A program made the translations under genes and the position numbers. The notes beneath the pieces are model-generated. The model saw nothing but the letters and a program-made list of their open reading frames with translations. It did not search any database and was not told the DNA's origin. Of a DNA stretch of 64,000 bases, positions 17,357-26,779 are shown in pieces. The first letter of the stretch is position 1. Each line of letters begins with the position of its first letter. The DNA is from Neobacillus sp. PS3-12 (GTDB taxonomy: Bacteria; Bacillota; Bacilli; Bacillales; Cytobacillaceae): NCBI RefSeq assembly GCF_030915385.1, contig NZ_CP133268.1, forward strand, positions 186,001 to 250,000, read 5' to 3'.

Positions 17357-19063
17357 CTATATTTCATACAATTTAATTCCTACGATTTCATTAGCTTTAA
17401 TGATGAAATCCTTATATGGTGATAATGGATTATCTGTATATTTCCAGTGTTTGGTATTTTCTTTCTTGCAATCCCAAATGACTCCTGTTGGCCAACCTTT
17501 TGGAATTATTCGATCAAAGAATACAGCAGCACCAAAAGTCGGACAGTTCCAATGCCTAGAGGCACCAGCAAAACCATGTCTAGCAAAGAACACATCCCCA
17601 GAAATGTCCTCTCCTATCGGATTAAATTGATGAACTAAATTTAAGATCACATCTACACCAGGATTCTTTAAATTTTGCTTTTTTACTCCGAAGCTGTCAT
17701 AACATACAGCCAGATAGAACGTCCTCCCTTTAAGTTCAAATACTCTTGAATAACCATCTTCTAAAGTCAGGTAAGTATCAGCCCTTTCTATTTCTTCATA
17801 AGAAGTAGGATAAAACTTCCTTGCCAATGCTTTAATCCCTTGGTGTGTAATTATAACTCCCAATTGATCAAAACCATATCTTCCGTCAATGCCCAAACAA
17901 ATAACTAAATGGCTGTTTTTTGTATGTAAAAATTTACCTATTTCCTCACTAACCTTTTTGTATAAAAATTTTGGAAAGTCCTTCGTCTCATAAAATCCTG
18001 CAGGCAAAAGCAATAGATCTGTTTTATCATCCAAGGATTCCACGATTTTCTTAAGTAACTCCGTTCTCTTCTCGTTCGTGTAGTTGCGGTCTGACTGTAT
18101 GCAAGCAGTCGCAATATGTATTTTTTCTTTTAATTTCCGATCCTTCTCAGATCTCGTAGCTGTTTCTTCAAAAACGATCGATTTAAACTTAGATACATCT
18201 TCTTCCTTGTTCGGGTCAAGCTCACACCAAGTAAAATCCGCCATTGAAATCCGAACCGTTGGTTTTAACTCTTTAATGAACGGTAAAAAGTCTCGTAATG
18301 TGTCATACCAGGCTCTTTGCTCGTCCCTGTATACAGGATTACTGTCTTTAGCATTGATTGTTTCACATTTCTCTATCAACTTACTAACATTGAATCCCGT
18401 ATTTAATTGATCAGGATAATTTGTTAATGCAATTTTTCTTGGTATTGAATAATGCTGGTTCTCATCAAGTTCAACAATAAAACCAGGAATTGGAATGTAT
18501 AAATCACATGGCTGCAAAAATTTACTACGAACAAAATCTTGATTACCTTTATATGATTGTAACTCTTTATAAATGACTACCATGTCCTGATAGTAACTTT
18601 CATTTTTATAGTCTTCTAGGCGGGACTTAATTTGCGTTTTATGTTCTATCTTTACATTACCGTAAATGTGTCTAAACATTTCAATGATCGTATTTTTACA
18701 CTCGCTGCAGTGTTGACTATGTTTTACAGCCTTCTGCTCTTTCTTTACGTAATTTGGCTTTTCTTCTTGAATTTTTTTGGCTTTCTCACTTTTTTTCGAG
18801 ATAATGTTGAATCCTCTTTTTATAAGAAATTTATTAGATTCATCTCCCCCACTAAATTCCTGAGGATCTAACTCGAAACCACTAGAATACATATGAGCAA
18901 TTGAAATAATATATTTAGGTGGATAACATTTACCCTTAAAGGAAAGTTGAAATTTGGTAGATTTGCGTTTCGTTGGTATCCCCTTTTTATCAATTTCATC
19001 AATTGCCTTCAAGATGTCTTTTCTACTTATGCTTTCAGGAATCAATTTTTTCCTCTCCCACAA
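17357..19063 (-). CDS. Three-part protein: ScoMcrA-like head, DUF559-like nuclease, nitrilase-like domain
   Basis: 568 aa. Residues ~11-88 match the N-terminal head of ScoMcrA-type restriction proteins (CYPPKYIISIAHMY, LDPQEFSGGDESNKFL). Residues ~115-285 contain CDLYIPIPGFIVELDENQH with D187, E198, D200, Q203 and H204, the spacing of DUF559/Vsr-like nucleases, preceded by CSEC. Residues ~312-560 resemble the carbon-nitrogen hydrolase (nitrilase) fold: DLLLLPAGF, ARKFYPT (K416) and AVCYDSFG (C454). The usual nitrilase Glu after Pro is Ala355 here; E359 is near, so catalysis is uncertain. It is last in a minus-strand cluster with a helicase-nuclease gene. Domain calls rest on motif reading alone. 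Confidence 0.7.
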   Translation of the reverse strand: MWERKKLIPESISRKDILKAIDEIDKKGIPTKRKSTKFQLSFKGKCYPPKYIISIAHMYSSGFELDPQEFSGGDESNKFLIKRGFNIISKKSEKAKKIQEEKPNYVKKEQKAVKHSQHCSECKNTIIEMFRHIYGNVKIEHKTQIKSRLEDYKNESYYQDMVVIYKELQSYKGNQDFVRSKFLQPCDLYIPIPGFIVELDENQHYSIPRKIALTNYPDQLNTGFNVSKLIEKCETINAKDSNPVYRDEQRAWYDTLRDFLPFIKELKPTVRISMADFTWCELDPNKEEDVSKFKSIVFEETATRSEKDRKLKEKIHIATACIQSDRNYTNEKRTELLKKIVESLDDKTDLLLLPAGFYETKDFPKFLYKKVSEEIGKFLHTKNSHLVICLGIDGRYGFDQLGVIITHQGIKALARKFYPTSYEEIERADTYLTLEDGYSRVFELKGRTFYLAVCYDSFGVKKQNLKNPGVDVILNLVHQFNPIGEDISGDVFFARHGFAGASRHWNCPTFGAAVFFDRIIPKGWPTGVIWDCKKENTKHWKYTDNPLSPYKDFIIKANEIVGIKLYEI

Positions 19064-19101
19064 AGAAATAATTGCAATATGTCAAATAAAAACCACTAAA
19101 A

Positions 19102-19344
19102 TTATGGCTTTGGAATAACGTAATTAGATAGTTTTATACCTTTACTTACCTCTGTTGCATAAGTTGGATTAAGTCCGGAAAATGCAACTATATTTTTAAC
19201 ATTAAGATGGTTTCTTTGAATAATTGAAGCATACTTTACACCAAAGAAATGTATGTTTGCAACTTGATATCCTTTCGGTGCTTTATTATACAAATCTTTT
19301 AATATTTCCCCTAATTCCTTTTCATTCATTGTATCCAACTCCAT
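19102..19344 (-). CDS. Small HTH-like protein of the nitrilase/nuclease cluster
   Basis: 80 aa: NEKELGEILKDLYNKAPKG, a middle YASIIQRNHLNVKNIVAFSG and a C-terminal ATEVSKGIKLSNYV that could be a winged or HTH-like DNA-binding fold. Proteins of this size and pattern are annotated HTH-like domain proteins and are often next to restriction genes; that is recollection, not a search. It ends 38 bp before the three-part protein on the same strand. The ATG 19344, or the internal ATG at 19329, follows a TAAATGGAG-like site. Confidence 0.6.
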   Translation of the reverse strand: MELDTMNEKELGEILKDLYNKAPKGYQVANIHFFGVKYASIIQRNHLNVKNIVAFSGLNPTYATEVSKGIKLSNYVIPKP

Positions 19345-19531
19345 TTATTTAAATTCTAAGTGAATAAAAAAATTACTGACTAACAGTAGATTCTTCATCC
19401 TTTCTTTCCCAAATATCCAAGTCATAATATCTAGCCCATTATTGGATCCAAAATATCTTCTACTTCTTTTGTTGTAAGCTTGTCGAATTTCAGTGCTTCG
19501 CCAACAATATTAAAATATTTACTGTGGTTCC

Positions 19532-19738
19532 TTATTTGTTAGCCACTCCAAGCATATTATTACGTTCAATTTCGAATGCGCATAAACCACATAGAACTAC
19601 TTTTGTAAAAGAAACTTTTGCATATGGATGCAGTATTTTAAAGGCTTCGTGTTCTGACTCATTAAAATATTCACCATTACGGTCCACATAATAATATTGA
19701 GTCATAGAATCAAATCCTCCACATTTTTCGCACTTCAA
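19532..19738 (-). CDS. Zinc-ribbon small protein
   Basis: 68 aa with two Cys pairs, CEKC at residues 3-6 and CGLC near 50-53, a treble-clef or zinc-ribbon pattern. Between them lies an aromatic, basic stretch (QYYYVDRNGEYFNESEHEAF). It sits between a helicase-nuclease gene and the small HTH-like gene, all on the minus strand, so it is probably part of the same transcription unit. A 34-codon open stretch follows (ending in TTKEVEDILDPIMG near 19436) and may be a remnant of another small gene. Confidence 0.6.
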   Translation of the reverse strand: MKCEKCGGFDSMTQYYYVDRNGEYFNESEHEAFKILHPYAKVSFTKVVLCGLCAFEIERNNMLGVANK

Positions 19739-19812
19739 GCTGGTTTACCCCCCATTATTTAAAATTTATGTTTTTGTAGATTAATTGTAACTCTTATTAC
19801 AAAGTTACCATG

Positions 19813-22563
19813 TTAAGCAGAAACTTTAGTATCTAGATGTAATATTTCCATCAATTTTTGCCGCAGTCTTTCTTCTTCTCCACTCTCAGTAGTTTTCATT
19901 CTGATAATTGGTATATTGTATTTTCTCAATATATCATCCTTCATTTTGTCACGCTTCAGTTGAGTTGGATTATTTGCATGAAAAGAATACCCATCCACTT
20001 CTACAACCAATATAGGCATTTTATCGAGCTTGTTAAAAATAACAAAATCAGTATGAGTTAGCATATTCATCGTAAACCTTAACTCTTCACCACTAAGTTT
20101 AGCTGGGTCTTTTATCAACATACGAAGTGGTTGATGCAGAACCCAATCATAGCTTTGGAACTCAGATGAACTTAATACCTTTTCAATTACTGCGTTCATT
20201 AGATTTTCCGATCGATACTCCGACACTTTCTTTGTTTTTTTAAGTACTTCTAATAATTTCTCACTATAAGAGTTATAGAGAAGATCGAATACTGAATAAA
20301 CCTGGCTTTGTATCATTTCAAAATTATGATATTGAATATATTTAACTAAATCCCCGATATTTGTTCCTTGCCAACTCTCACTCCCTTCCGAAACAACAAC
20401 GATCAATTTATCAACTGCCCGAGAAACAGCAACATTTATTAAATTGGCATTATCGACAAAATCATTTACTTTAATATCATTGGAAACAGTTGTAAGAATC
20501 ATAATATCTCTTTCCCTACCTTGATATTTATGAACAGTATCTGCATCAATGTTCTGTGTTCCAATAACCCTCTGTAGTTCATTAGCCTGTAAACGATAAG
20601 GTGAGATGATACCCACTGTTTGCTTTTCAATATCTATATGTTGTTCTGGGATAATTTCATTAAAGATAACGTCAATCTGCCTTTGATTGAACATCCCCCT
20701 AGCATGATTCCCTTTAGCCGTTTTATATAGAATAAGAGGTTTATCATTTTCCTGTTCATTTGTAAGAATAATAAGTTCATTGTTATAGAATTTTTGGTTA
20801 CAGAATCCAATAATTTTTGGATGACACCGATAATGCTCTTTCAGTAGGGTTTTAGGAATGTTTTTGTATAAAGCCAATATTGATGACAATAAACTTTGAT
20901 TTGCATAATTATATGATTCATTTAGGTCAAACGAATCAAATATTCTTTTCGTAGTATTTGCCACTTCGGGTGGAACAACATTTGGAAGCTGCTTTACATC
21001 CCCTACTATAACGACATTTTTGGCGCACGAAAGAGCCAAAGCACCTGTCAATAAATCAACCTGGGAAGATTCATCAATAATGACATAATCAAATAGATAA
21101 TTCTTTTCTGCACTATTACGCAATGAATGTGTTGTACTTAAAATGACAGGATATTCCTTAATAAACGCATGAAAGTTCTTCCAAAGTGAATCATTAGAAA
21201 ATATTTGCCTGTTCCCTCCTAAGCCATACCTTTCAGCTAATTTTGACTTAAATAACTCCATAGATCTTTTTGTGTATTTCCTCATTTCATTCTCAAAACT
21301 ATAATTTTCAAGTTTGCAAGATAATTCATTGATTTCTTTCTTTACCTCTTGAATTTTTTTCTCATAAAACATTTTTTGTAAAAAAGAAATAATGATTTCT
21401 GGAGGATACATATAGAATTTTATGTTAAAAATTCCTCGAAAAAATAAATTGTAAAGTCTTTCTCGAAATGTAATTTTTCCTTTAATAATATTTTGCTTAT
21501 ACTCAACCAGTATTTTTAAAATCTTATCTGAACTATATTTAAAAAATGATTTCAATTTAGGAGTCTTGAAGTTGGATGCCGTATAGTATTGATTAAAATA
21601 CTCATATTCTGTTTTAAGAATTGATATTTCCTGTTGCAATACAGCCCTTTTATTTTGGTATTCTAGCATCTGGTTTAATTTTTGATGGGATTCTTTTAAT
21701 GTTGATTTAAGCATTTCAAACTCTGAATGTGGTATAAACCAATCATTTATTTTCGGGTATAAATTTGATTGTTCGTTAAAAAATTTTTCTTTATTTTCGT
21801 TGTTTCCTAAATAAGCTGCCATAAAATTCACACCGTATTTTTGCAGCTTTTCAAGTACATTTGCTGTTGCGGCGTTATTATTTGAAACAACCGCAACTGT
21901 TTTATCATTTAATACTGCATTTGCGATTATATTTAGGATGGTTTGTGTTTTTCCAGTCCCCGGTGGTCCCTCGATCACACTAATTTGTTCAGCCAATGCT
22001 TTTTCCGCTGCTACTTTTTGACTTATATTAAAGCCAAAAGGAAATATTACTTGATGCTCCCGCCCTTTTCTTTGATTGTAGGGTTTACCTACTAAATAGG
22101 CTGCCAATACACTCCTAGGACTTATCATTGCAAGTGAATTGTACTGTCTTTTCAGGAAACTAATGTCTTCATCAAGTTTTATACTTACGTGATTTGCAAT
22201 ATTTTTTAGATACTCAAAGGTGCTGCATGCTTTGGAATTTATTAAGCAAGTTTCTTCGATCATAATTTGAGTCCTCTTATAAATCTTTTTAAAACCAGTT
22301 TTAAACAAAAGTTTTATATAATCACCAAAATCAAGAATCTTAATAATTCCTGTTATTGGGTGATTATTTTCATAAATTATGCAATTTTCAGGATTGCTAA
22401 TCTTTGGATTTCGAAACCAGATTATGTTTTCAAAACTGTAATGATATACTTTATTATTATTTTCGTACTTTACCATCCATTTGCCATTATCGTATTTACA
22501 AAATGCTATACTTGCTGTCTTATCATCTTCTTTTACTAAAATTAGATTATGATCTTCATTCAA
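19813..22563 (-). CDS. SF1 helicase (COG1112-like) with C-terminal DUF2726-like nuclease
   Basis: 916 aa. Start TTG 22563 with AGAGGTGA 5 nt upstream; the frame continues to GTG 22572. An N-terminal ~175-residue beta-rich region is followed by the helicase: Walker A GPPGTGKT at 199-206, a coiled insertion (~285-430), Walker B VIIDESSQ, VGDVKQLP, YRCHPKI, KYQGRERDIMILT and INVAVSRAVDKL. The C-terminus (~790-905) has TDFVIFNK then VVEVDGYSFH and RDKMKDDILRKYNIPIIRM, a PD-(D/E)xK pattern as in DUF2726. This is the same architecture as the 1,621-aa protein but shorter and only distantly alike. It is the first gene of the minus-strand cluster 22563 to 17357. Confidence 0.83.
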   Translation of the reverse strand: MNEDHNLILVKEDDKTASIAFCKYDNGKWMVKYENNNKVYHYSFENIIWFRNPKISNPENCIIYENNHPITGIIKILDFGDYIKLLFKTGFKKIYKRTQIMIEETCLINSKACSTFEYLKNIANHVSIKLDEDISFLKRQYNSLAMISPRSVLAAYLVGKPYNQRKGREHQVIFPFGFNISQKVAAEKALAEQISVIEGPPGTGKTQTILNIIANAVLNDKTVAVVSNNNAATANVLEKLQKYGVNFMAAYLGNNENKEKFFNEQSNLYPKINDWFIPHSEFEMLKSTLKESHQKLNQMLEYQNKRAVLQQEISILKTEYEYFNQYYTASNFKTPKLKSFFKYSSDKILKILVEYKQNIIKGKITFRERLYNLFFRGIFNIKFYMYPPEIIISFLQKMFYEKKIQEVKKEINELSCKLENYSFENEMRKYTKRSMELFKSKLAERYGLGGNRQIFSNDSLWKNFHAFIKEYPVILSTTHSLRNSAEKNYLFDYVIIDESSQVDLLTGALALSCAKNVVIVGDVKQLPNVVPPEVANTTKRIFDSFDLNESYNYANQSLLSSILALYKNIPKTLLKEHYRCHPKIIGFCNQKFYNNELIILTNEQENDKPLILYKTAKGNHARGMFNQRQIDVIFNEIIPEQHIDIEKQTVGIISPYRLQANELQRVIGTQNIDADTVHKYQGRERDIMILTTVSNDIKVNDFVDNANLINVAVSRAVDKLIVVVSEGSESWQGTNIGDLVKYIQYHNFEMIQSQVYSVFDLLYNSYSEKLLEVLKKTKKVSEYRSENLMNAVIEKVLSSSEFQSYDWVLHQPLRMLIKDPAKLSGEELRFTMNMLTHTDFVIFNKLDKMPILVVEVDGYSFHANNPTQLKRDKMKDDILRKYNIPIIRMKTTESGEEERLRQKLMEILHLDTKVSA

Positions 22564-22767
22564 AAATCTCACCTCTAAACATTAGGCCATATGGTTTTCA
22601 TAGTTTTTTCCCACAGTTTTTAATTTCCAGTAAAATATACTTATTAATAATTTATCATTTCAATTATATCCCCTAGCATTTTACAATAAAAGACATATTT
22701 CTCCTCTTAAAGAAGGTATTTCCTCATAATATTTGATATCAATTATAATAAATAATAATAAAAATGG

Positions 22768-22805
22768 ACCACTAAAAAAATTTTAGATGGTCCATTTTTA
22801 TTAAG
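22768..22805. terminator. Terminator after the MazG/DEAH helicase operon
   Basis: AAAAATGGACCA and TGGTCCATTTTT form a 12-bp stem with T-tracts on both sides. It lies downstream of the helicase (stop 22887) and upstream of the next minus-strand gene, so it separates the two units. Confidence 0.85.
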
Positions 22806-22886
22806 ATGATCTTTTAATATTCGCTGATCTATATGTTTATATTAGAATAAACTGATTTCTATTTAAGTATCTTAAAAGTTCAAAAG

Positions 22887-25319
22887 TTAATGTTCAACAG
22901 TATTCCTTGCTCTCCGCTCAAAATGATAATGTAACCTATACTCACAAATCTCCTTAGTCCAATCAAATAATATCTGTTGATCTTCGGAAACAACATCAAA
23001 ATTCAACTTAAAAATATTATTTTCAAATGATATTAATCCTTTTGAACTTCCACTCCATTTTGTCATCGGCATGGTTGCAATAAGATTACTAACTCCCTTT
23101 TGATTATAGCTCCAAAGTTTCACAGAGGACTTATCCGAGAAATCGATCCGTTTACGATATTCTTTTTCCATCAAAAATTGATGAAAAAATGGAGCCACCT
23201 CCACTGGAGTCATGGGGTCAAACCAATGTGTAGGACCACGATCTAACATGGCTAATAAAACAACCATTTTATAGCTCTTTGCCATACTGGTCCTTTCTGA
23301 TTCCTCTATCCATGGTTTGTATCGAGCAAAAACCTCTTTTTCTCTGTCGGTTAGTTCTTCTGCCCATTCTAAGAAACCAACATACGATTTAAACTCCTGG
23401 CGGTATTGAACAGAATCTGCGCTGCCTTTAAGGTGTAGTTCTAAATAAGTTGGCCTTCTTCCAAGATCGTGCTTTAAAAATGTATAAGCGTTTAATAATT
23501 TTTCCCGACGTGGAAATTTTTTCGCAATCATTTCTTTTAATAAATTAATGACATTTACATCCAAATTCACTTCACAAAACTCAGGCACAGTCGGGTGTAT
23601 TTTTTTAGAGCCAACTTCACCGAAGTCAGTATCAAATAAGCTGAGTTTAATATCTGCATTTCGATAGTTTCCAATTAAATCTATAATGACACAGGCTTCT
23701 TTTTCTGGGTAAATCCGTAGCCCGCGTCCAATTTGCTGGGTAAATACTGTGAGAGATTCAGTTGGGCGTACAAACAGCAATGTATCCACAGAAGGAATAT
23801 CAATTCCTTCATTAAACAGATCCACAGTAAAAATGACATCAATTTCTCCTTTTGAAAGCTGGGAGATTACCTTTTTCCTGTTCACCCCTAGCTGCTGTGA
23901 GTGTAAGCTGACTGTTTGAAACCCATTGTTATTAAAGTAATTAGATAAGAAGTTTGCTTGTTTTATTGAAGAGCAAAATCCTAATGTTCGAGTTTGTTTC
24001 TTATTTTTCCAGGTTTGAAGAATCTTGTCTACCAAATCATCCCGTAATTGGGCATTTAACAGTTCTTCCTCATCATAGCGATTCCCCAGCCAAGTAATCT
24101 GACTATAATCCGTATCGTCGTAAACCCCATAATACTTAAAAGGTGCCAGCCATTTTCGTTGTATGGCATCTAAAAAGTCAAGCCGAAAAGCAACATTGCC
24201 ATCACAAATTGCGTAAACATCTTTATTATCGTTTCGGTCAGGTGTCGCCGTAATCCCTAATAAAAACCTTGGTTGAAAATAATCGAGTGCCCTTTTATAA
24301 GAATCTGCTGCGGCATGATGAAATTCATCAACAATAATCAAATCAAACTCATCTGGATGGAATTTTTCTAGATGTGTTTTCATACTTAGGGTAAAGATAG
24401 ACGCAAAAATAACATCAGCGTTGCTATCTTTCTCTTTTCCGTTATAAAAGCCATAATGTTTTTCAGGCATGATATTTTCAAAAGAGTTCTTAGCCTGATA
24501 AAGGATTTCCTCACGATGGGCAATAAAGAGAATACGATCAAAATTTTGTGCAAAAAATCCCGCCAAATAAGTCTTACCTAAACCAGTGGCCATAACTACC
24601 AGTGCTTTGCTATACTCTTCTTCCAATGTTTTTTGTAATTCTTCCAATGCTTCAATCTGAGCAAATCGCGGCTGGATTCTCCCGTAAGAAATAGGTGGAT
24701 CAGCGATAAGCCCTTGCGAATCAGGTTCTTCGTCTATTTCGGAAGGCAGCATTAAATTCATTTCTACCATCTCAGACCACTTTTGAGCCAAATTTGAGTG
24801 GTTTTGATGATATCTATCGTAATTAGATCGATATTCTTTAAGAGTTTCTATATTTAACGGAACGGTTTGATCAGCAAAAAAGAGTTTAAGAAATTGAGTT
24901 TGTGCTTCATTGAATACTTCCTTTTCATCACTGATCTGCAAATTCCACTCTACTCCGTTTAATAGAGCTGATTTAGAAAGGTTAGAAGAACCAACAAACA
25001 AGCATTCTTGATTTTTTGATTGAACCATATATGCTTTGGGATGAAATGACACGCCATTGCTTTTCCAAATCCTTATACTTATTCGCTCGTCAATTGAAAG
25101 CAGCTCCTCAAGTGCATCAGGCTGTGTAACATACAAATAATCCCCAGTACAAATTTTAATATCTGCCCCATTTTCAGCAGCCTTTTTTAAAGCATCCTTT
25201 AAAAATTCCACACCTGACTTCATAACAAAAGAAGTTAAAATACAAATTGTTGAAGCATTTTCTAGTTTTTCAATTAAATGATTTCCGAGCCCTTGTGTGA
25301 TTAACTGAACCTTAGTCAT
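22887..25319 (-). CDS. PLD-nuclease / DEAH-box SF2 helicase with DUF3427-type C-terminus
   Basis: 810 aa. The N-terminal phospholipase-D-like nuclease domain (~1-150) has H93-P-K95 and GSSNLS (one HxK motif, so dimerisation is likely). The SF2 helicase follows: ATGLGKT at 245-251, DEFHH at 331-335 (a DEAH variant), GITATPD, and C-terminal FNEGIDIPSVD and QQIGRGLR. The last ~230 residues resemble DUF3427. Start ATG 25319; its first bases overlap the end of the MazG-like gene (ATGACTAA), so translation is coupled. Similar PLD-helicase genes sit in defence islands; degradation of foreign DNA is inferred. Confidence 0.88.
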   Translation of the reverse strand: MTKVQLITQGLGNHLIEKLENASTICILTSFVMKSGVEFLKDALKKAAENGADIKICTGDYLYVTQPDALEELLSIDERISIRIWKSNGVSFHPKAYMVQSKNQECLFVGSSNLSKSALLNGVEWNLQISDEKEVFNEAQTQFLKLFFADQTVPLNIETLKEYRSNYDRYHQNHSNLAQKWSEMVEMNLMLPSEIDEEPDSQGLIADPPISYGRIQPRFAQIEALEELQKTLEEEYSKALVVMATGLGKTYLAGFFAQNFDRILFIAHREEILYQAKNSFENIMPEKHYGFYNGKEKDSNADVIFASIFTLSMKTHLEKFHPDEFDLIIVDEFHHAAADSYKRALDYFQPRFLLGITATPDRNDNKDVYAICDGNVAFRLDFLDAIQRKWLAPFKYYGVYDDTDYSQITWLGNRYDEEELLNAQLRDDLVDKILQTWKNKKQTRTLGFCSSIKQANFLSNYFNNNGFQTVSLHSQQLGVNRKKVISQLSKGEIDVIFTVDLFNEGIDIPSVDTLLFVRPTESLTVFTQQIGRGLRIYPEKEACVIIDLIGNYRNADIKLSLFDTDFGEVGSKKIHPTVPEFCEVNLDVNVINLLKEMIAKKFPRREKLLNAYTFLKHDLGRRPTYLELHLKGSADSVQYRQEFKSYVGFLEWAEELTDREKEVFARYKPWIEESERTSMAKSYKMVVLLAMLDRGPTHWFDPMTPVEVAPFFHQFLMEKEYRKRIDFSDKSSVKLWSYNQKGVSNLIATMPMTKWSGSSKGLISFENNIFKLNFDVVSEDQQILFDWTKEICEYRLHYHFERRARNTVEH

Positions 25320-25638
25320 CTTCAACCTCAATTAAAAAGATTTTCTCTTTAAAGCCTCCCCGCTTTTCGGCTTTCTTCTTTCGGATTTCTTCTACCTTTT
25401 CAATGGATGCTTCATGACACTCAGCAAGAGCGTGGATAATTTCCAAAAGATCTGCAAGTTCCTCTAGTGCATCAGCATCATTGTCTGTATTTACATATTC
25501 CTTAAGTTCTTCAAAGCTTTTTTCTTTAAGAGCCTTTATGTAATCGTTATCACTTAAAATTTTTGTAGAAAGCTTTTTGCCATCTTTTTCGATTATTTCT
25601 GGGATACGGTCACGGACGAGTTTGTTATATATAGGCAT
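25312..25638 (-). CDS. MazG-like / PRA-PH-like pyrophosphohydrolase, copy B
   Basis: 108 aa: YNKLVRDRIPEIIEKDGKKL, EELKEY, EELADLLEIIHALAECH, EEIRKKKAEKRGGF. The acidic residues needed for Mg-dependent NTP pyrophosphohydrolysis are present. ATG 25638 follows GGAGGATTATCT. The stop overlaps the helicase start by 8 bp, a strong sign of a two-gene system. A nucleotide-depleting or nucleotide-sensing role next to a helicase-nuclease is plausible but inferred. The paralogue at 8830-9150 stands without such a partner. Confidence 0.85.
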   Translation of the reverse strand: MPIYNKLVRDRIPEIIEKDGKKLSTKILSDNDYIKALKEKSFEELKEYVNTDNDADALEELADLLEIIHALAECHEASIEKVEEIRKKKAEKRGGFKEKIFLIEVEDD

Positions 25639-25880
25639 AGATAATCCTCCATTTTTTTCTATTTATCGTTATTATACCTTCTGAGAAATTTAATGTAATT
25701 ATAAAATAACATCCTTGATATAAATCCTAATAATAAGAATTATAGTTACTTAATCAATATATGGGGTCAGTGGATTCATATTTGAAAGTTTTAATAAAAT
25801 ATCTTTCTGAAACATTGTTTTGAATTGCAAACGTCTTTTAAATGTTTACTTAATGATTTTTGTAAAAAACTGTCCAACCC

Positions 25881-26147
25881 CTATTTATCACCAAATATCT
25901 TTTTAATCTTTTTAAGAAGGCCTTTTCTTCTACTTTCCTCTATAAAGTCAAAAAAGAGATCTTTCTTTACTACCAATACTGGTTCATCTTCTATGATACA
26001 TTCTATTGGTAAATAGTTAATTTGGGTTTGTCGCTCTTTACTATTACCGCTGAAGTTTTCTATTTTTATACTTTTGGTGTTATCAGAACGAAGTTCAAAA
26101 GATTCCTTATAACTTCTATATAATTCTTTCCAAATTAATTTTGATAG
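25881..26147 (-). pseudogene. 5'-truncated gene fragment, unknown family
   Basis: An open stretch of 88 codons with normal protein character: LSKLIWKELYRSYKESFEL, then ERQTQINYLPIECIIEDEPV and RRKGLLKKIKKIFGDK before TAG. An in-frame stop lies immediately upstream (26150-26148) and there is no start codon with a ribosome binding site. It lies between the MazG-like gene and the CRISPR array. Confidence 0.55.
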
Positions 26148-26228
26148 TTAATCATAATCATTAAAATGCCCATTTGGAAAATAAAAAAAATTATAGGTAT
26201 GTCTGGTTAGATAGCCTATAATATTCCC

Positions 26229-26520
26229 CCAATCATCCCACTTCGTTCAGATAAAATAATTCTCTTAAAAAACTAAAATACATTTTCAGTCAATCTTTAT
26301 ATCCCATTACGTTCATATAAAATGCTAATGATCGTCCGCAATGGATTCGCGAAGAAGACATTTATATCCTACTACATTCAGATAAAATTGCTGCAGCTTT
26401 TTATCAAACCAATCCGCTTCATTTTCTTTATATCCCACTAAGTTCAGATAAAATGTTGGTATTCGGCCTGATCTTAAGGCTTAATTTTATCCTTTATATC
26501 CCACTACGTTCAGATAATAT
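26229..26520 (-). CRISPR. Orphan, degenerate CRISPR array (5 repeats, 4 spacers)
   Basis: Five 29-bp repeats at 26229-26257, 26295-26323, 26360-26388, 26426-26454 and 26492-26520, spaced at 65-66 bp, with four unrelated 36-37 bp spacers. The best-kept plus-strand unit starts CTTTATATCCCACTACGTTC and ends AGATAAAAT. Read on the minus strand it begins ATTTTATCTGAAC and ends GGGATATAAAG, typical of type I-B-like repeats whose 3' end is AAAG or AAAT. No two repeats are identical, and the first (26229) has lost its last six bases, as trailer repeats do. No cas gene lies in the window, so the array is orphan and eroding. Confidence 0.82.
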
Positions 26521-26597
26521 GAAAAACCATGATGGTAAAATGGATTGCCAGAAATAACAAAACAATTTTGTTTAATTCTCACAAATAAAATCATCAT

Positions 26598-26633
26598 AAA
26601 AACGCTAATGGTGTATACCAAAAGCGTTTTTTT
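26598..26633. terminator. Intrinsic terminator between CRISPR array and DnaD-like gene
   Basis: AAACGCT and AAGCGTTTTTTTT form a stem-loop with T-tracts on both sides. It can terminate the DnaD-like gene on the minus strand. Confidence 0.5.
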
Positions 26634-26779
26634 TGCTGTTTTTTTACATTCCAATTATTAACAGAAACTACTAATGGTAAATGTCCTTGGTTTTCGATAA
26701 TTAGAAAGTTAAATCATTTCCTTTTCTTTCTGTAGAAGTTCTTTTCTTGCTTCGATATCCATTCATCACCGTAAGGGCG

